From positions 62,001 to 126,000 of the forward strand of contig BRXU01000066.1 in the NCBI GenBank assembly GCA_030267565.1: a DNA stretch of 64,000 bases, read 5' to 3'. This document shows positions 34,768-42,828 of the stretch, piece after piece. The notes below the pieces were generated by a model that made no database searches, was not told where the DNA came from, and saw only the letters and a list, made by a program, of their open reading frames with translations. Source of the stretch: Pleodorina starrii (lineage: Eukaryota > Chlorophyta > Chlorophyceae > Chlamydomonadales > Volvocaceae). Position numbers and translations under genes: made by a program. The stretch's first letter is position 1, and the number at the start of each line of letters is the position of its first letter.

Positions 34768-35076
34768 CCTCGATCACCGAAGAAACGGATAACGCATTTT
34801 CCCATCAAAAAGGACAAACTCCCCCGTCGCCCAGTATCCAGGACCGACCGGTAAATGCACAGCGGCACCCTCGGACCTCGGCTGTGCCCGCCCTGGGGGC
34901 AAGTCAGATCAAAATGTCACCTGATCGCGCGGCAGTCCCCTGCCAGCACTGGCTCGACGAGACTGACCGACAACACCTTAAACCGATTGACGCCAATAGG
35001 AGCATCCGTTCCTGCGACAGTTCCTCAGAAACCGGTAGGGCTCTGGCCGGCCGGAGTGCTTTGGCAGGATGAGGCC
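34768..35076. other. Spacer between the recombinase trio and egtE
   Basis: 309 bp, A+T-richer at its start. CGGATAACGC at 34786-34795 is the inverted partner of 31485-31494 and may mark the right end of the recombinase element. Nothing else stands out; the egtE promoter must lie near the end. Confidence 0.4.
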
Positions 35077-36240
35077 ATGAGCATCGATGTCAAGGCCGCG
35101 CGCGAGGACACCCGGGGGACGGGGCACGTCACCCACCTCAACAACGCAGGTAGCTCCCTGGCTCCGCACCCGGTGATGGACACCGTGGTCGGACACTTGC
35201 GCCGTGAGGAGGAGATCGGCGGGTATGAAGCCGCCGCGGAGGCCGAAGAACGGATCGCGAGCGTGTATTCGTCCCTGGCTCGATTGATCGGCGCGACCCC
35301 GGGCGAGGTCGCCGTGCTGGAGAGCGGGTCCACCGCGTGGGCCGCCGTGGTGTCCCGCCTCCCGTTGACCGGTCGGCGCATTCTGCTGGGCCGCACGGAG
35401 TACTGGCACAACGTGCTGGTCCTGCGTCAGCTGGCCCGCCGCGACGGCCTTGAGCTGGTGGTGCTCGACGACGACGCGCACGGGCAGGTGGATGTGAAGC
35501 ACCTGCAGTGCGAGCTGGACCGGGGCGGGGCCGGGATGGTGGCCCTCACCCACGTGCCCATGGGCGGGGCGCAGGTCCAGCCGGCGGCCGAGGTGGGCCG
35601 GGCCTGCCGGGCTGCTGGCGTGCCGTTCGTGCTGGATGCCTGCCAGTCGGTGGGGCAGCTGCCATTGGACGTGGAAACGCTTGGTTGCGACGTCCTGGTC
35701 GGTACCGGGAGGAAGTTCCTGCGCGGGCCCCGGGGCACCGCCTTCGTGCACGTGCGCCGCGAGCTGCTGGACCGGCTCGAACCCGCCCTGCACGACCGGC
35801 ACCGCTCGGCCGGTGGCACAGACAAGATCGAGGCCCGGGCGCTGGAGAGCTGGGAGACCAATGTGGCGGGCCGGTTGGGGTTGGGCCGGGCGGTGGACTA
35901 CGCCCTAACGCTGGGGCTGGAGCCAATCCGTGGACGGGTCACCACGCTGGCCGAGGCCCTGCGGGCCCGGCTCGCGGCGGTGCCCGCGGTGCGGGTGCAC
36001 GACCGGGGGCTCCGCCGCGGCGGGATCGTGACGTTCTCCGTCGACGGGCGAACGGCCGAGCAGGTGAAGAACCAGCTGAGCAGGCAGACAATCAACGTCT
36101 CCACCGTTGCGCTGCCGCCGTCGGCTGCTCCCCTGGTCCTGGACCCGGCCCCCGAGCAGCAGACCGTGGCGGTGCGGGCATCGGTGCACTACTACAACAC
36201 CGAGGACGACCTCGACCGGCTGATCACCGCGCTGCCTTGA
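35077..36240 (+). CDS. egtE: PLP-dependent class V aminotransferase, EgtE-like (ergothioneine synthesis)
   Basis: A 387-residue class V aminotransferase/cysteine desulfurase-fold protein. The PLP lysine is in GTGRKFLRGPRG (about residue 210), the PLP-binding Asp is in VPFVLDACQSVGQ, and HLNNAGSSL is at the N-terminus. In ergothioneine synthesis EgtE cleaves the C-S bond of the hercynyl-cysteine sulfoxide. The gene faces egtABC and is tail to tail with egtC, overlapping it by 49 bp. The assignment follows from this context; the fold alone would allow other C-S lyases. Confidence 0.85.
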   Translation: MSIDVKAAREDTRGTGHVTHLNNAGSSLAPHPVMDTVVGHLRREEEIGGYEAAAEAEERIASVYSSLARLIGATPGEVAVLESGSTAWAAVVSRLPLTGRRILLGRTEYWHNVLVLRQLARRDGLELVVLDDDAHGQVDVKHLQCELDRGGAGMVALTHVPMGGAQVQPAAEVGRACRAAGVPFVLDACQSVGQLPLDVETLGCDVLVGTGRKFLRGPRGTAFVHVRRELLDRLEPALHDRHRSAGGTDKIEARALESWETNVAGRLGLGRAVDYALTLGLEPIRGRVTTLAEALRARLAAVPAVRVHDRGLRRGGIVTFSVDGRTAEQVKNQLSRQTINVSTVALPPSAAPLVLDPAPEQQTVAVRASVHYYNTEDDLDRLITALP

Positions 36241-37001
36241 GCAGGGGCGGGTTCTGTCCGTCGAGGGACGATGGGGCGCACGTCCACGTGGTCGGCGGTG
36301 GCGTTGAGCACGGATCCGTCCGGGACCTGGCGCCATCCCGGACCGTCGTCGGAGGGCTCGCTGGCCACCACGGTCCCGGCGCCGTCGCTGCGCCAGCACA
36401 GGGTGTCCCCGGCGGCCGTGGCCGCGATCGTGGTGCCGTCGGTAAGCAGGAGGTTGAACCGGCCGGTGGTGGCGGCCGAGACGTCGGCGACCACCGTGGC
36501 CAGTGCCTCCGGCGCGGCAGTCCCGGCGGCGAGCCGGTCCTGGACCAGGGCCCACAGCAGGGCGGAGTCGACGCGCGCCTCCAGGCTCAGCAGCCGGGTC
36601 GGAGGCAGCCCGGCGGCCAGGGCCTCCACGGAGGTCGGCCAGCCGTCCACCCGTCCGTTATGGCTGAACAGCCAGTTGCCGTCCGTGTAGGGGGCGGCCG
36701 CGGCCTCGTCGGGGGTGGTGCCGGGTGTGGCCGAGCGCACCGCGGCCAGTACCGCGGTGCTGGTGGTCACCCGGGCCACGTCGGTGAAGGAGGCATCCGC
36801 CCACATCGGTACCGCCCTCCGGTATCGGGCCGGCACCGGGTCCCCGGGGGCGTACCACCCGGCGCCGAAGCCGTCGGCGTTCATGGTGCCGTTGCGTTGG
36901 CGCCGCGGCGCCCAGGACTGGGTGAGCAGCCCGTGCGCCGGGGCCAGCAGGAGGTCCGCTAAAGAGGTCGGCGGGCCGAGGAAGGCCAGATGGCGGCACA
37001 C
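36192..37001 (-). CDS. egtC: Class II glutamine amidohydrolase EgtC
   Basis: A 269-residue Ntn-hydrolase of the GATase2 family. GTG 37001 begins (M)CRHLAFLGPP, with the nucleophile Cys at position 2, and FSHNGRVDGW is the second conserved region. EgtC removes glutamate from gamma-glutamyl-hercynylcysteine sulfoxide. It starts 4 bp after the egtB stop behind GAGGGGCGG. The last 49 bp overlap the 3' end of egtE on the other strand. The Pro/Ala/Ser-rich tail is short and variable in the family. Confidence 0.9.
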   Translation of the reverse strand: MCRHLAFLGPPTSLADLLLAPAHGLLTQSWAPRRQRNGTMNADGFGAGWYAPGDPVPARYRRAVPMWADASFTDVARVTTSTAVLAAVRSATPGTTPDEAAAAPYTDGNWLFSHNGRVDGWPTSVEALAAGLPPTRLLSLEARVDSALLWALVQDRLAAGTAAPEALATVVADVSAATTGRFNLLLTDGTTIAATAAGDTLCWRSDGAGTVVASEPSDDGPGWRQVPDGSVLNATADHVDVRPIVPRRTEPAPAQGSAVISRSRSSSVL

Positions 37002-37005
37002 CCGT

Positions 37006-38358
37006 CTACCGCCCCTCGGCCGCGGCGTCGCGGGCGGTACGGAAGCCGGTGAAGATCTGCCGCCGGATGGGGTAGTCCCAGTTGCGAAACGTTGCCCGGC
37101 AGGCGGCCGCGTCGGTGGCCCAGGACCCGCCGCGCAACACCTTCTGCTCGGATCCAAAGAACACCTCGCTGTACTCCCGGTAGGGGAAGGCACGGAACCC
37201 CGGGTACGGGAGGAAGTCGCTGGAGGTCCACTCCCACACGTCGCCGATGAGCTGGCGCACGCCCAGCGGGGAGGCGCCGTCGGGGTAGGAGCCCACCGGC
37301 GCCGGGCGCATCGCCGTCCCGCCGAGGTTGGCGTGGCGGGCCGTTGGCTCCTCGTCCCCCCATGGGAAGCGCCGGGACCGGCCGGTGCCCGGGTCCCACC
37401 GGGCGGCCTTCTCCCACTCCGCCTCGGTGGGCAGCCGGCGTCCGGCCCACCGGGCGTAAGCCTCGGCCTCCCAGTAGGACACGTGCTGGACCGGTTCGTC
37501 GTCGGGCACGGCTTCTTCGACGCCGAAGCGCCGCCGCCACCATTGTCCGCCCTCGCGCCGCCAGAACCCGGGGGCGCCGAGCCCCGTGCGCTGCCGGTGC
37601 GCCCAGCCCACGGGGCTCCACAATTCCTTCCGGTCGTAGCCGCCGTCGGCCACGAACCCCGCGAACTCAGCGTTGCTGACCGGTACGGTGTCGATCCAGT
37701 AGCCCGGCACGTGTACCTCGTGAGCGGGGCGTTCATTATCCAGGGCCCACGGCTCCACGGAGGAGCCCATGGTGAAGGGCCCCGCGGGCACGTGCACCTC
37801 CCGCGGCAGATTCGCTCCCCGGGTGCCGAGCACGGCCGGATCCAGCGGCTGCGCGTGCAGCACCGGTTCCCCGGCGCGCAGTTGGTGGGTGGCGAGCATG
37901 GTCTCGGCGTGCTGCTGCTCGTGCTGGATGATCATCCCGAAGGCGAAGCCGGCCTCCAGCAGGGGCGAGCCTTCCAGGGGCACGCGGTCCAGGATGTCGA
38001 GGGCCTTGGCGCGGACCTCGCCGATGTAGGCGCGGGAGTCGGCCGGGTCGAGCAGCGGCAGCGACGGGCGGGCGCTGCGGGAATGCTCGAAGGCGTCGTA
38101 GAGGGAATCGATCTCCGGGCGCAGAGGATCCAGCCCGCCCACATCCCGCACCAGCCACAGCTCCTCCTGGCTGCCCACATGGGCCAGGTCCCACACTAGC
38201 GGCGACATCAGCGGGGAGTGCTGGGCGAGGAGCTCCTCCTCATCGCAGGTGGTGAGCGCGTGCACCCGGCGGCGGGACCGTTCCAGGCCGCAGGCGATCC
38301 GTTCCTTGAGCGCGCCGGCGGCCTCGGGGCCGTGCGGGGGGAAACCGGGGTGGTTCAT
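37006..38358 (-). CDS. egtB: Ergothioneine synthase EgtB (iron-dependent sulfoxide synthase)
   Basis: A 450-residue protein. The N-terminal DinB-like domain carries iron ligands in WDLAHVGSQEE and MIIQHEQQHAETM; the C-terminal FGE-sulfatase domain has VPAGPFTMGSS, WGDEEPTARHANLG and FLPYPGFRAFPYREYSEVFF. EgtB joins hercynine to gamma-glutamylcysteine with O2. The ATG overlaps the egtA stop (ATGA). The two-domain layout and motifs identify it without doubt. Its substrate hercynine requires EgtD, which is not in the window. Confidence 0.95.
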   Translation of the reverse strand: MNHPGFPPHGPEAAGALKERIACGLERSRRRVHALTTCDEEELLAQHSPLMSPLVWDLAHVGSQEELWLVRDVGGLDPLRPEIDSLYDAFEHSRSARPSLPLLDPADSRAYIGEVRAKALDILDRVPLEGSPLLEAGFAFGMIIQHEQQHAETMLATHQLRAGEPVLHAQPLDPAVLGTRGANLPREVHVPAGPFTMGSSVEPWALDNERPAHEVHVPGYWIDTVPVSNAEFAGFVADGGYDRKELWSPVGWAHRQRTGLGAPGFWRREGGQWWRRRFGVEEAVPDDEPVQHVSYWEAEAYARWAGRRLPTEAEWEKAARWDPGTGRSRRFPWGDEEPTARHANLGGTAMRPAPVGSYPDGASPLGVRQLIGDVWEWTSSDFLPYPGFRAFPYREYSEVFFGSEQKVLRGGSWATDAAACRATFRNWDYPIRRQIFTGFRTARDAAAEGR

Positions 38359-39635
38359 GCGGCGTTCTCCTTGTCGTCGGTGATGTCCCAGAAGTTTCCG
38401 GTGCGGTGCCAGTGCTCCAGCCGCTCGTCGGCCGGGCACCGCCCACGGGCCGTATGGCGCTCGAGGAAGCGCTCCACCAGGAAGCGGGTGCGGGCGTCGA
38501 CGCCCAATCGGCCAAGTGCCCCTAGGGCGGCCTCCGCGCATAAAAGCCCAGCACGTGCCAGCGCCGGCTCGGCCATGGCGTTCCGGGCAGCGGCGCGCAT
38601 CGGGTCTATCAAGACGCCCACCGGGCCGCAGGCTTCGGCCGCTGCGTCCGCGGCCTGCTCATCGTCCACCACCGCGGTGGTGATCGCCGCCACTGCTTCC
38701 CAGTCGGCACCAGCCTGAGCGTCGATCACCCGGATCTCCAGGAAACCGCGCGGACGCACGAACGGGAACAGGGTGCTGAGGTGATAGTCCAGATCGGCGC
38801 GGGTCACCGGCCGTGGGCCCTGCCCGCGCAACCACCCCCGCATCGTCAGGCCGCGGGGTGCGTCCCAGGACCCGTCGTGGGACGGGATGCACAGCACCGA
38901 GGCGTCCAGCGCGTAGTCCGCCCAGGCCTGCGCCGGATCGCCCGAGGGCGGCACCGGGGCGGTGCGGGACGGGTCGGTGGCCAGCCACACCGACTGCCGG
39001 GTGCTGGCCCAGCCACTGGGAGTGCCGTTGCGGAAAGGTGAGTTGGCGAACAGTGCCACCAGTACCGGAGCCAGCCGGTGCAGGCGCTGCCACCGCTGCA
39101 CCGCGCTGCCCGTGCCGGTGCCCGGCAAGCCGGCGTCCAGGCACACCTGCAAGGAGGCGGTGGAGCACATCATCGTGCGCCCGGCCACCCCGTCACGGTC
39201 GAAGTGGCGTTCCATGGTCGCGTACCGCGGATGCTCCAGCGTGCGCGCCGGGGCGCGCACCGGGTCCATCCCCAGCGGCCCGAACCGCAGTCCGGCATCG
39301 GCGAACCGCCCGTCAATCGCCGCCAGGTCGGCCCGCACCGCACCGATCACGGAGGGAAGGTCCGGTGCGCAGGCTGAGCTCAACTCCAGCTGACCGCCCG
39401 GTTCCAGGGTGATCGCCCCGGCACCCGGCAGATGGCCCTCAAGGCCTGCGGCCACCGCCCTGACCTCGGGCACCGGCACCGGGCGGGCGCAGTTACCGGC
39501 GTCGTGGATGGTGCGCTCCAGTTCCAGCCCCACGGCCCCGGCGGGTCCAGTCCGGAAACAGCCGGCAGTCACATGCTCCTCGGCCTCCGCCTCGGAGAGC
39601 ACCTCGAGATCGTGTTCCAGACCTGGATGGATCAT
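38355..39635 (-). CDS. egtA: Glutamate-cysteine ligase EgtA
   Basis: A 426-residue GCS2-type glutamate-cysteine ligase: VGLELERTIHD near residue 40, LEPGGQLELSSA near 78, MMCSTASLQVCLDAG near 155, and IRVIDAQAG near 305. It makes gamma-glutamylcysteine for EgtB. ATG at 39635 (MIHPGLEH) follows GGGCGAGGTG; an in-frame TTG at 39656 is an alternative. It is the first gene of the egtABC operon, and its promoter lies in the spacer to 40272. Confidence 0.92.
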   Translation of the reverse strand: MIHPGLEHDLEVLSEAEAEEHVTAGCFRTGPAGAVGLELERTIHDAGNCARPVPVPEVRAVAAGLEGHLPGAGAITLEPGGQLELSSACAPDLPSVIGAVRADLAAIDGRFADAGLRFGPLGMDPVRAPARTLEHPRYATMERHFDRDGVAGRTMMCSTASLQVCLDAGLPGTGTGSAVQRWQRLHRLAPVLVALFANSPFRNGTPSGWASTRQSVWLATDPSRTAPVPPSGDPAQAWADYALDASVLCIPSHDGSWDAPRGLTMRGWLRGQGPRPVTRADLDYHLSTLFPFVRPRGFLEIRVIDAQAGADWEAVAAITTAVVDDEQAADAAAEACGPVGVLIDPMRAAARNAMAEPALARAGLLCAEAALGALGRLGVDARTRFLVERFLERHTARGRCPADERLEHWHRTGNFWDITDDKENAA

Positions 39636-40272
39636 GACCACACCTCGCCCTTTCAATGGACACCCCCGGGGACTGACAACGACCTCCAGTACCGGCCTCA
39701 GGGATCACCGGCAACGGGCGCACCTGCTCGTGGCCGCAGCCGTCAAGAACGCGCAATGCACCGTGCATGACGCCTCGCTGCTCACGGCATGACAGCCAGC
39801 CTTCCGGGGACAACCGAAATACTCAACCCGTACCGCCACGATCGCCGCTGCTTCCCGAGGCGTCATGTCTGGCCGAGGACCGGCCAGAGCGGAAAAGACA
39901 CGCAGCCCGCCACACACGCGCCGAAGGCCCCACCAGCGCCTGTCCGCCTCATCCGTGCTGACCGCTGACCGTGAAGACCGGGCCAGAGCTCGCCGCGTCG
40001 CATAAGCTGACCATCACGCCAAATCAGGGCCGGACACTCTCGGTGGAGGAACCTGACATCGGGAGGCCCCAGCGGAAGCACAGCAGCAGGTCACCGGCGG
40101 CAACACCATGCGCTGGTGCGAACACGGGAGAGGGAAGCCCATCCCTTGCTGCACGGAATCCCGGCCTCACCGACGCCATCGGGCCACGGCATGCCTTTCA
40201 TCACGGGTCCAGCTTGACCCGGCAGATGCCCCGGTGGGCACCTGCGAGACACCAACTGATAGGAAAATCACG
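39636..40272. other. 637-bp spacer between egtA and the binding-protein gene
   Basis: It separates divergent transcription units and should hold both promoters. I found no gene and could not fit any known riboswitch, although a GGGAGAG tract near 40128 was checked. Confidence 0.4.
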
Positions 40273-41214
40273 ATGACCCTTGGTGCTGCAACCCGCCCAG
40301 CTGCTGTTCCCGTATTGACCCTGGGCGCAGCCCTGCTTCTGGGGCTGACCGCCTGCGGGGGTGGCGGGGACCCCCTCGCCGGGGACGGCGGGTCCTCGGA
40401 GTCGGCGGTGGAGACCGTGACCGTGGGCTCGGCCGACTTCCCGGAGAACGAAATCCTGGCCCAGCTCTACGCCGGAGCACTGGAATCAGCCGGGATCCAG
40501 ACCGAAACCAACCTCAGCATCGGTTCCCGCGAGGCCTACGTCGGGGCCGTCCAAGACGGCTCTATCGACGTCATCCCGGATTACTCCGGCAACCTCCTGC
40601 TCTTCGCGGACCCCGAGGCCACCGCCAGCTCCGCCGAGGAGATCATGGACGCCCTGCCCGAGGCCCTGCCCGGGGACCTCCTCGTCCTGGAACCGGCGCA
40701 GGCGCAGAACAAGGACACCCTGGTCGTCATCCCCGAAACCGCCCAGCAGTACGAGCTGGAGAGCATCTCCGATCTGGCCGAGGTCTGCGACCAGCTGGTG
40801 CTGGCCGCTACCCCGGAATTCGCCGAACGGGCCTACGGGCTGAAGGGGTTGGAGGAGAACTACGGGTGTGTGCCGGCTTCCTTTGAGCCGATCAACGACG
40901 GCGGCGGACCTCTGACCCTCCAGGCGTTGTTGGACGGGGACGTGGACGTCGCTGACATCTTCAGCACCACACCCTCGATCGCCGAGAACGACCTCGTGGT
41001 CCTGGAGGACCCGGAGAACAACTTCATCGCCCAACAGGTTGTGCCCCTCACAGCACAGGATCGGCTGCCGCAGGAGGCTGTGGACGCCCTGAACGATCTC
41101 TCCGGCAAGCTCACCACGGAAGATCTGATCGGGCTCAACCAGCAGGTCAGCGGAGAGAACCCGATCAGCACCGCCGACGCCGCACAACAGTGGCTGTCCG
41201 CCAACGGCTACTGA
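40273..41214 (+). CDS. Orphan ABC substrate-binding lipoprotein (OpuAC/ProX, betaine type)
   Basis: A 313-residue lipoprotein with signal peptide and lipobox (LGLTAC), then the glycine betaine-binding fold: SADFPENEILAQLYAGAL near residue 58 and SREAYVGAVQDGSIDVIPDY near 85. This family binds betaines, choline, carnitine and, in the EgtU branch, ergothioneine, which is itself a betaine. No permease or ATPase is next to it. Its position beside the egt genes makes ergothioneine or hercynine plausible ligands; that is inference. Confidence 0.88.
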   Translation: MTLGAATRPAAVPVLTLGAALLLGLTACGGGGDPLAGDGGSSESAVETVTVGSADFPENEILAQLYAGALESAGIQTETNLSIGSREAYVGAVQDGSIDVIPDYSGNLLLFADPEATASSAEEIMDALPEALPGDLLVLEPAQAQNKDTLVVIPETAQQYELESISDLAEVCDQLVLAATPEFAERAYGLKGLEENYGCVPASFEPINDGGGPLTLQALLDGDVDVADIFSTTPSIAENDLVVLEDPENNFIAQQVVPLTAQDRLPQEAVDALNDLSGKLTTEDLIGLNQQVSGENPISTADAAQQWLSANGY

Positions 41215-41316
41215 GCCCAGCAACAGCACACCATCCCAGCTACACATGGTCCTCATGGAAGGCAGTCCTTGTTGGGGTCGCCAGTGAAACTCGGTCAAGT
41301 AGAACAGGAGAACGTC

Positions 41317-42084
41317 ATGGAGCATGTTGGTTCGCTGACCGGACGGGTGGCGTTGGTGACTGGGGCCAGCAGTGGTCTGGGTCGGGCCGCTGCGTTGGCG
41401 TTGGCTGGCGCGGGTGCTGATGTGGCTTTGCTGGCCCGTTCGGAACCCGACCTTGGGGACACTGTCGAGCAGATCCGCCTGCTCCCTCACGAGGGTGTCG
41501 GGCGGGCGGTGGCCGTCCCGATCGATCTGGCCAGCCCCGAGGCGATCACCGCCGCCGTTGAGCACATCCACCACCAGCTGGGTCCGGTGGAGATCTTGGT
41601 CAACGTAGCCGGCACCGATGCCCCCGGGCCGATCGAGGAGCTTGATGTCACCGGGTGGGATCGGGTGATGAACGTGAACCTGCGCGCGGTGTTCCTGCTC
41701 TCGAAGGCTGTGTTCCCGCACATGCGGGCCCATGGTGGGGGCACGATCATCACCGCTGGTTCCGTGGCCGGCCGGCGGGGTTGGGCCGACGCCGGGGCCT
41801 ACTGTGCCTCGAAGTTCGCCCTTACCGGTCTCACCCAGACCCTGGCCGCCGAAGGGAAACCACATCGGATCAGGGCGACCCTGCTCTACCCCGGGGCCAT
41901 GGACACCCACTGGGGCGCCTGGACCCCCGAAAACCGAAAACCAGCAGACGGGGACACCCCCACTGCAGAGTCGATGCCGCCGGAGCACGTGGCGCAGTTG
42001 ATCACCTGGATCGCGGTCTCGCCACCGGATCTGGTGCTCAACGAAGTCACCGTCACCCCTCTCCTGGAGGCCGGCTGGCCCTGA
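41317..42084 (+). CDS. Short-chain dehydrogenase/reductase
   Basis: A 255-residue SDR with the cofactor motif TGASSGLGRA (TGxxxGxG), NVAG (about residue 88), and the catalytic Ser in TAGSVAGRRG and Tyr-Lys in AYCASKFA. AGGAGAACGTC precedes ATG 41317. The Asp in IDLASPE region suggests NAD(P) handling, but specificity cannot be fixed. The substrate is unknown. It follows the binding-protein gene on the same strand with a 102-bp gap, so the two could be one unit. Confidence 0.9.
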   Translation: MEHVGSLTGRVALVTGASSGLGRAAALALAGAGADVALLARSEPDLGDTVEQIRLLPHEGVGRAVAVPIDLASPEAITAAVEHIHHQLGPVEILVNVAGTDAPGPIEELDVTGWDRVMNVNLRAVFLLSKAVFPHMRAHGGGTIITAGSVAGRRGWADAGAYCASKFALTGLTQTLAAEGKPHRIRATLLYPGAMDTHWGAWTPENRKPADGDTPTAESMPPEHVAQLITWIAVSPPDLVLNEVTVTPLLEAGWP

Positions 42085-42256
42085 GCTGCTCCCGACGATG
42101 GCCGTGAACGACCACAGCCCCGGGTGGCGGAGACGCTGTGAGCGCCCAGCGGTCAACCTCAGCTCCCGTGGACCGCCCCGACCGGAGCCGCCACCCGCAA
42201 CGCCCACCAAAGGACCCCGCTGATACAGCTGCTGTGACTGAGTGGCCGATATGTGA

Positions 42257-42275
42257 GCCATATGTAAAGCGGTGG
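42257..42275 (-). repeat. 19-bp repeat, right copy (inverted relative to 16563)
   Basis: Reverse complement of CCACCGCTTTACATATGGC. It is followed on the minus strand by CGGCCA and a CAGCTGTATCAGC segment similar to the left copy, but the long palindrome is not preserved here. Confidence 0.75.
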
Positions 42276-42331
42276 TAGCGCTCTTCGGATTCATCGCTGT
42301 GTTCATCCATATCTGAACATCAATGATGACC

Positions 42332-42721
42332 TCATAGGTAACTGCAGATTTGCTCGGCGTCGCACTGGGCGGGGTCGCCTTGGGAGGCGGCCTGGTAGTG
42401 CTCGGCCACGGAAGTCCGCAGAGCGGTGAGCTCAGCGATGTGCTGGTCGAGGTCAGTGAGTTGCTGGGCGAGCTGGGCGGCTACGTGGGAACACGGGGCC
42501 TGTCCGGCGTCGCGGATCTGCAGGATGTTCCGGATCTCGGCCAAACTGAGTCCGGCGGCCTTGCTGCGGCGGATGAACTGCAGGCGGGCGAGGGTCTCTG
42601 GTGGGTAGTCGCGGTACCCGTTGGGACCGCGGTGCACCGGGGGCAGCAGTCCTTGCTGTTCGTAGAACCGCAGGGCTTTGGTGGTCATGCCGGCGGCTGC
42701 GGCCGCTTCACCGATCCGCAC
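42332..42721 (-). CDS. merR: MerR-family metal-responsive regulator
   Basis: A 129-residue MerR protein with N-terminal winged HTH (RIGEAAAAAGMTTKALRFYE, then LARLQFIRRSKAAGLSLAEI), a dimerisation helix, and Cys residues in APCSHV and at the C-terminus (CDAEQIC), the positions used for metal binding in this family. GTG 42721 begins V-R-I-G-E. It is the last gene of the minus-strand operon that starts with merA, so it probably controls the MerR-type promoter at 47403-47433. Mercury is the likely inducer. Confidence 0.85.
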   Translation of the reverse strand: MRIGEAAAAAGMTTKALRFYEQQGLLPPVHRGPNGYRDYPPETLARLQFIRRSKAAGLSLAEIRNILQIRDAGQAPCSHVAAQLAQQLTDLDQHIAELTALRTSVAEHYQAASQGDPAQCDAEQICSYL

Positions 42722-42828
42722 GGTGCACCTCGATCCTGGACTGTTCTGTGGCCTTCCACGGTAGAGGAAGGTTCCGGTACCGGGCACTGCCTGACCCGGA
42801 GTCGTCGGTGGCCACCCGGGGTCGGTGG

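Noticed and set aside
36192..37736. A 514-residue EgtC
   Set aside because: The part above 37001 lies inside egtB in another frame and is Pro/Arg-rich; EgtC must begin with the Met-Cys of its nucleophile, which is at 37001.
39636..40272. Possible glycine-type or SAM-type riboswitch before the betaine-type binding protein gene
   Set aside because: A GGGAGAG tract and a GGCGGCAAC segment occur, but the other conserved elements and their order do not fit any class I know.
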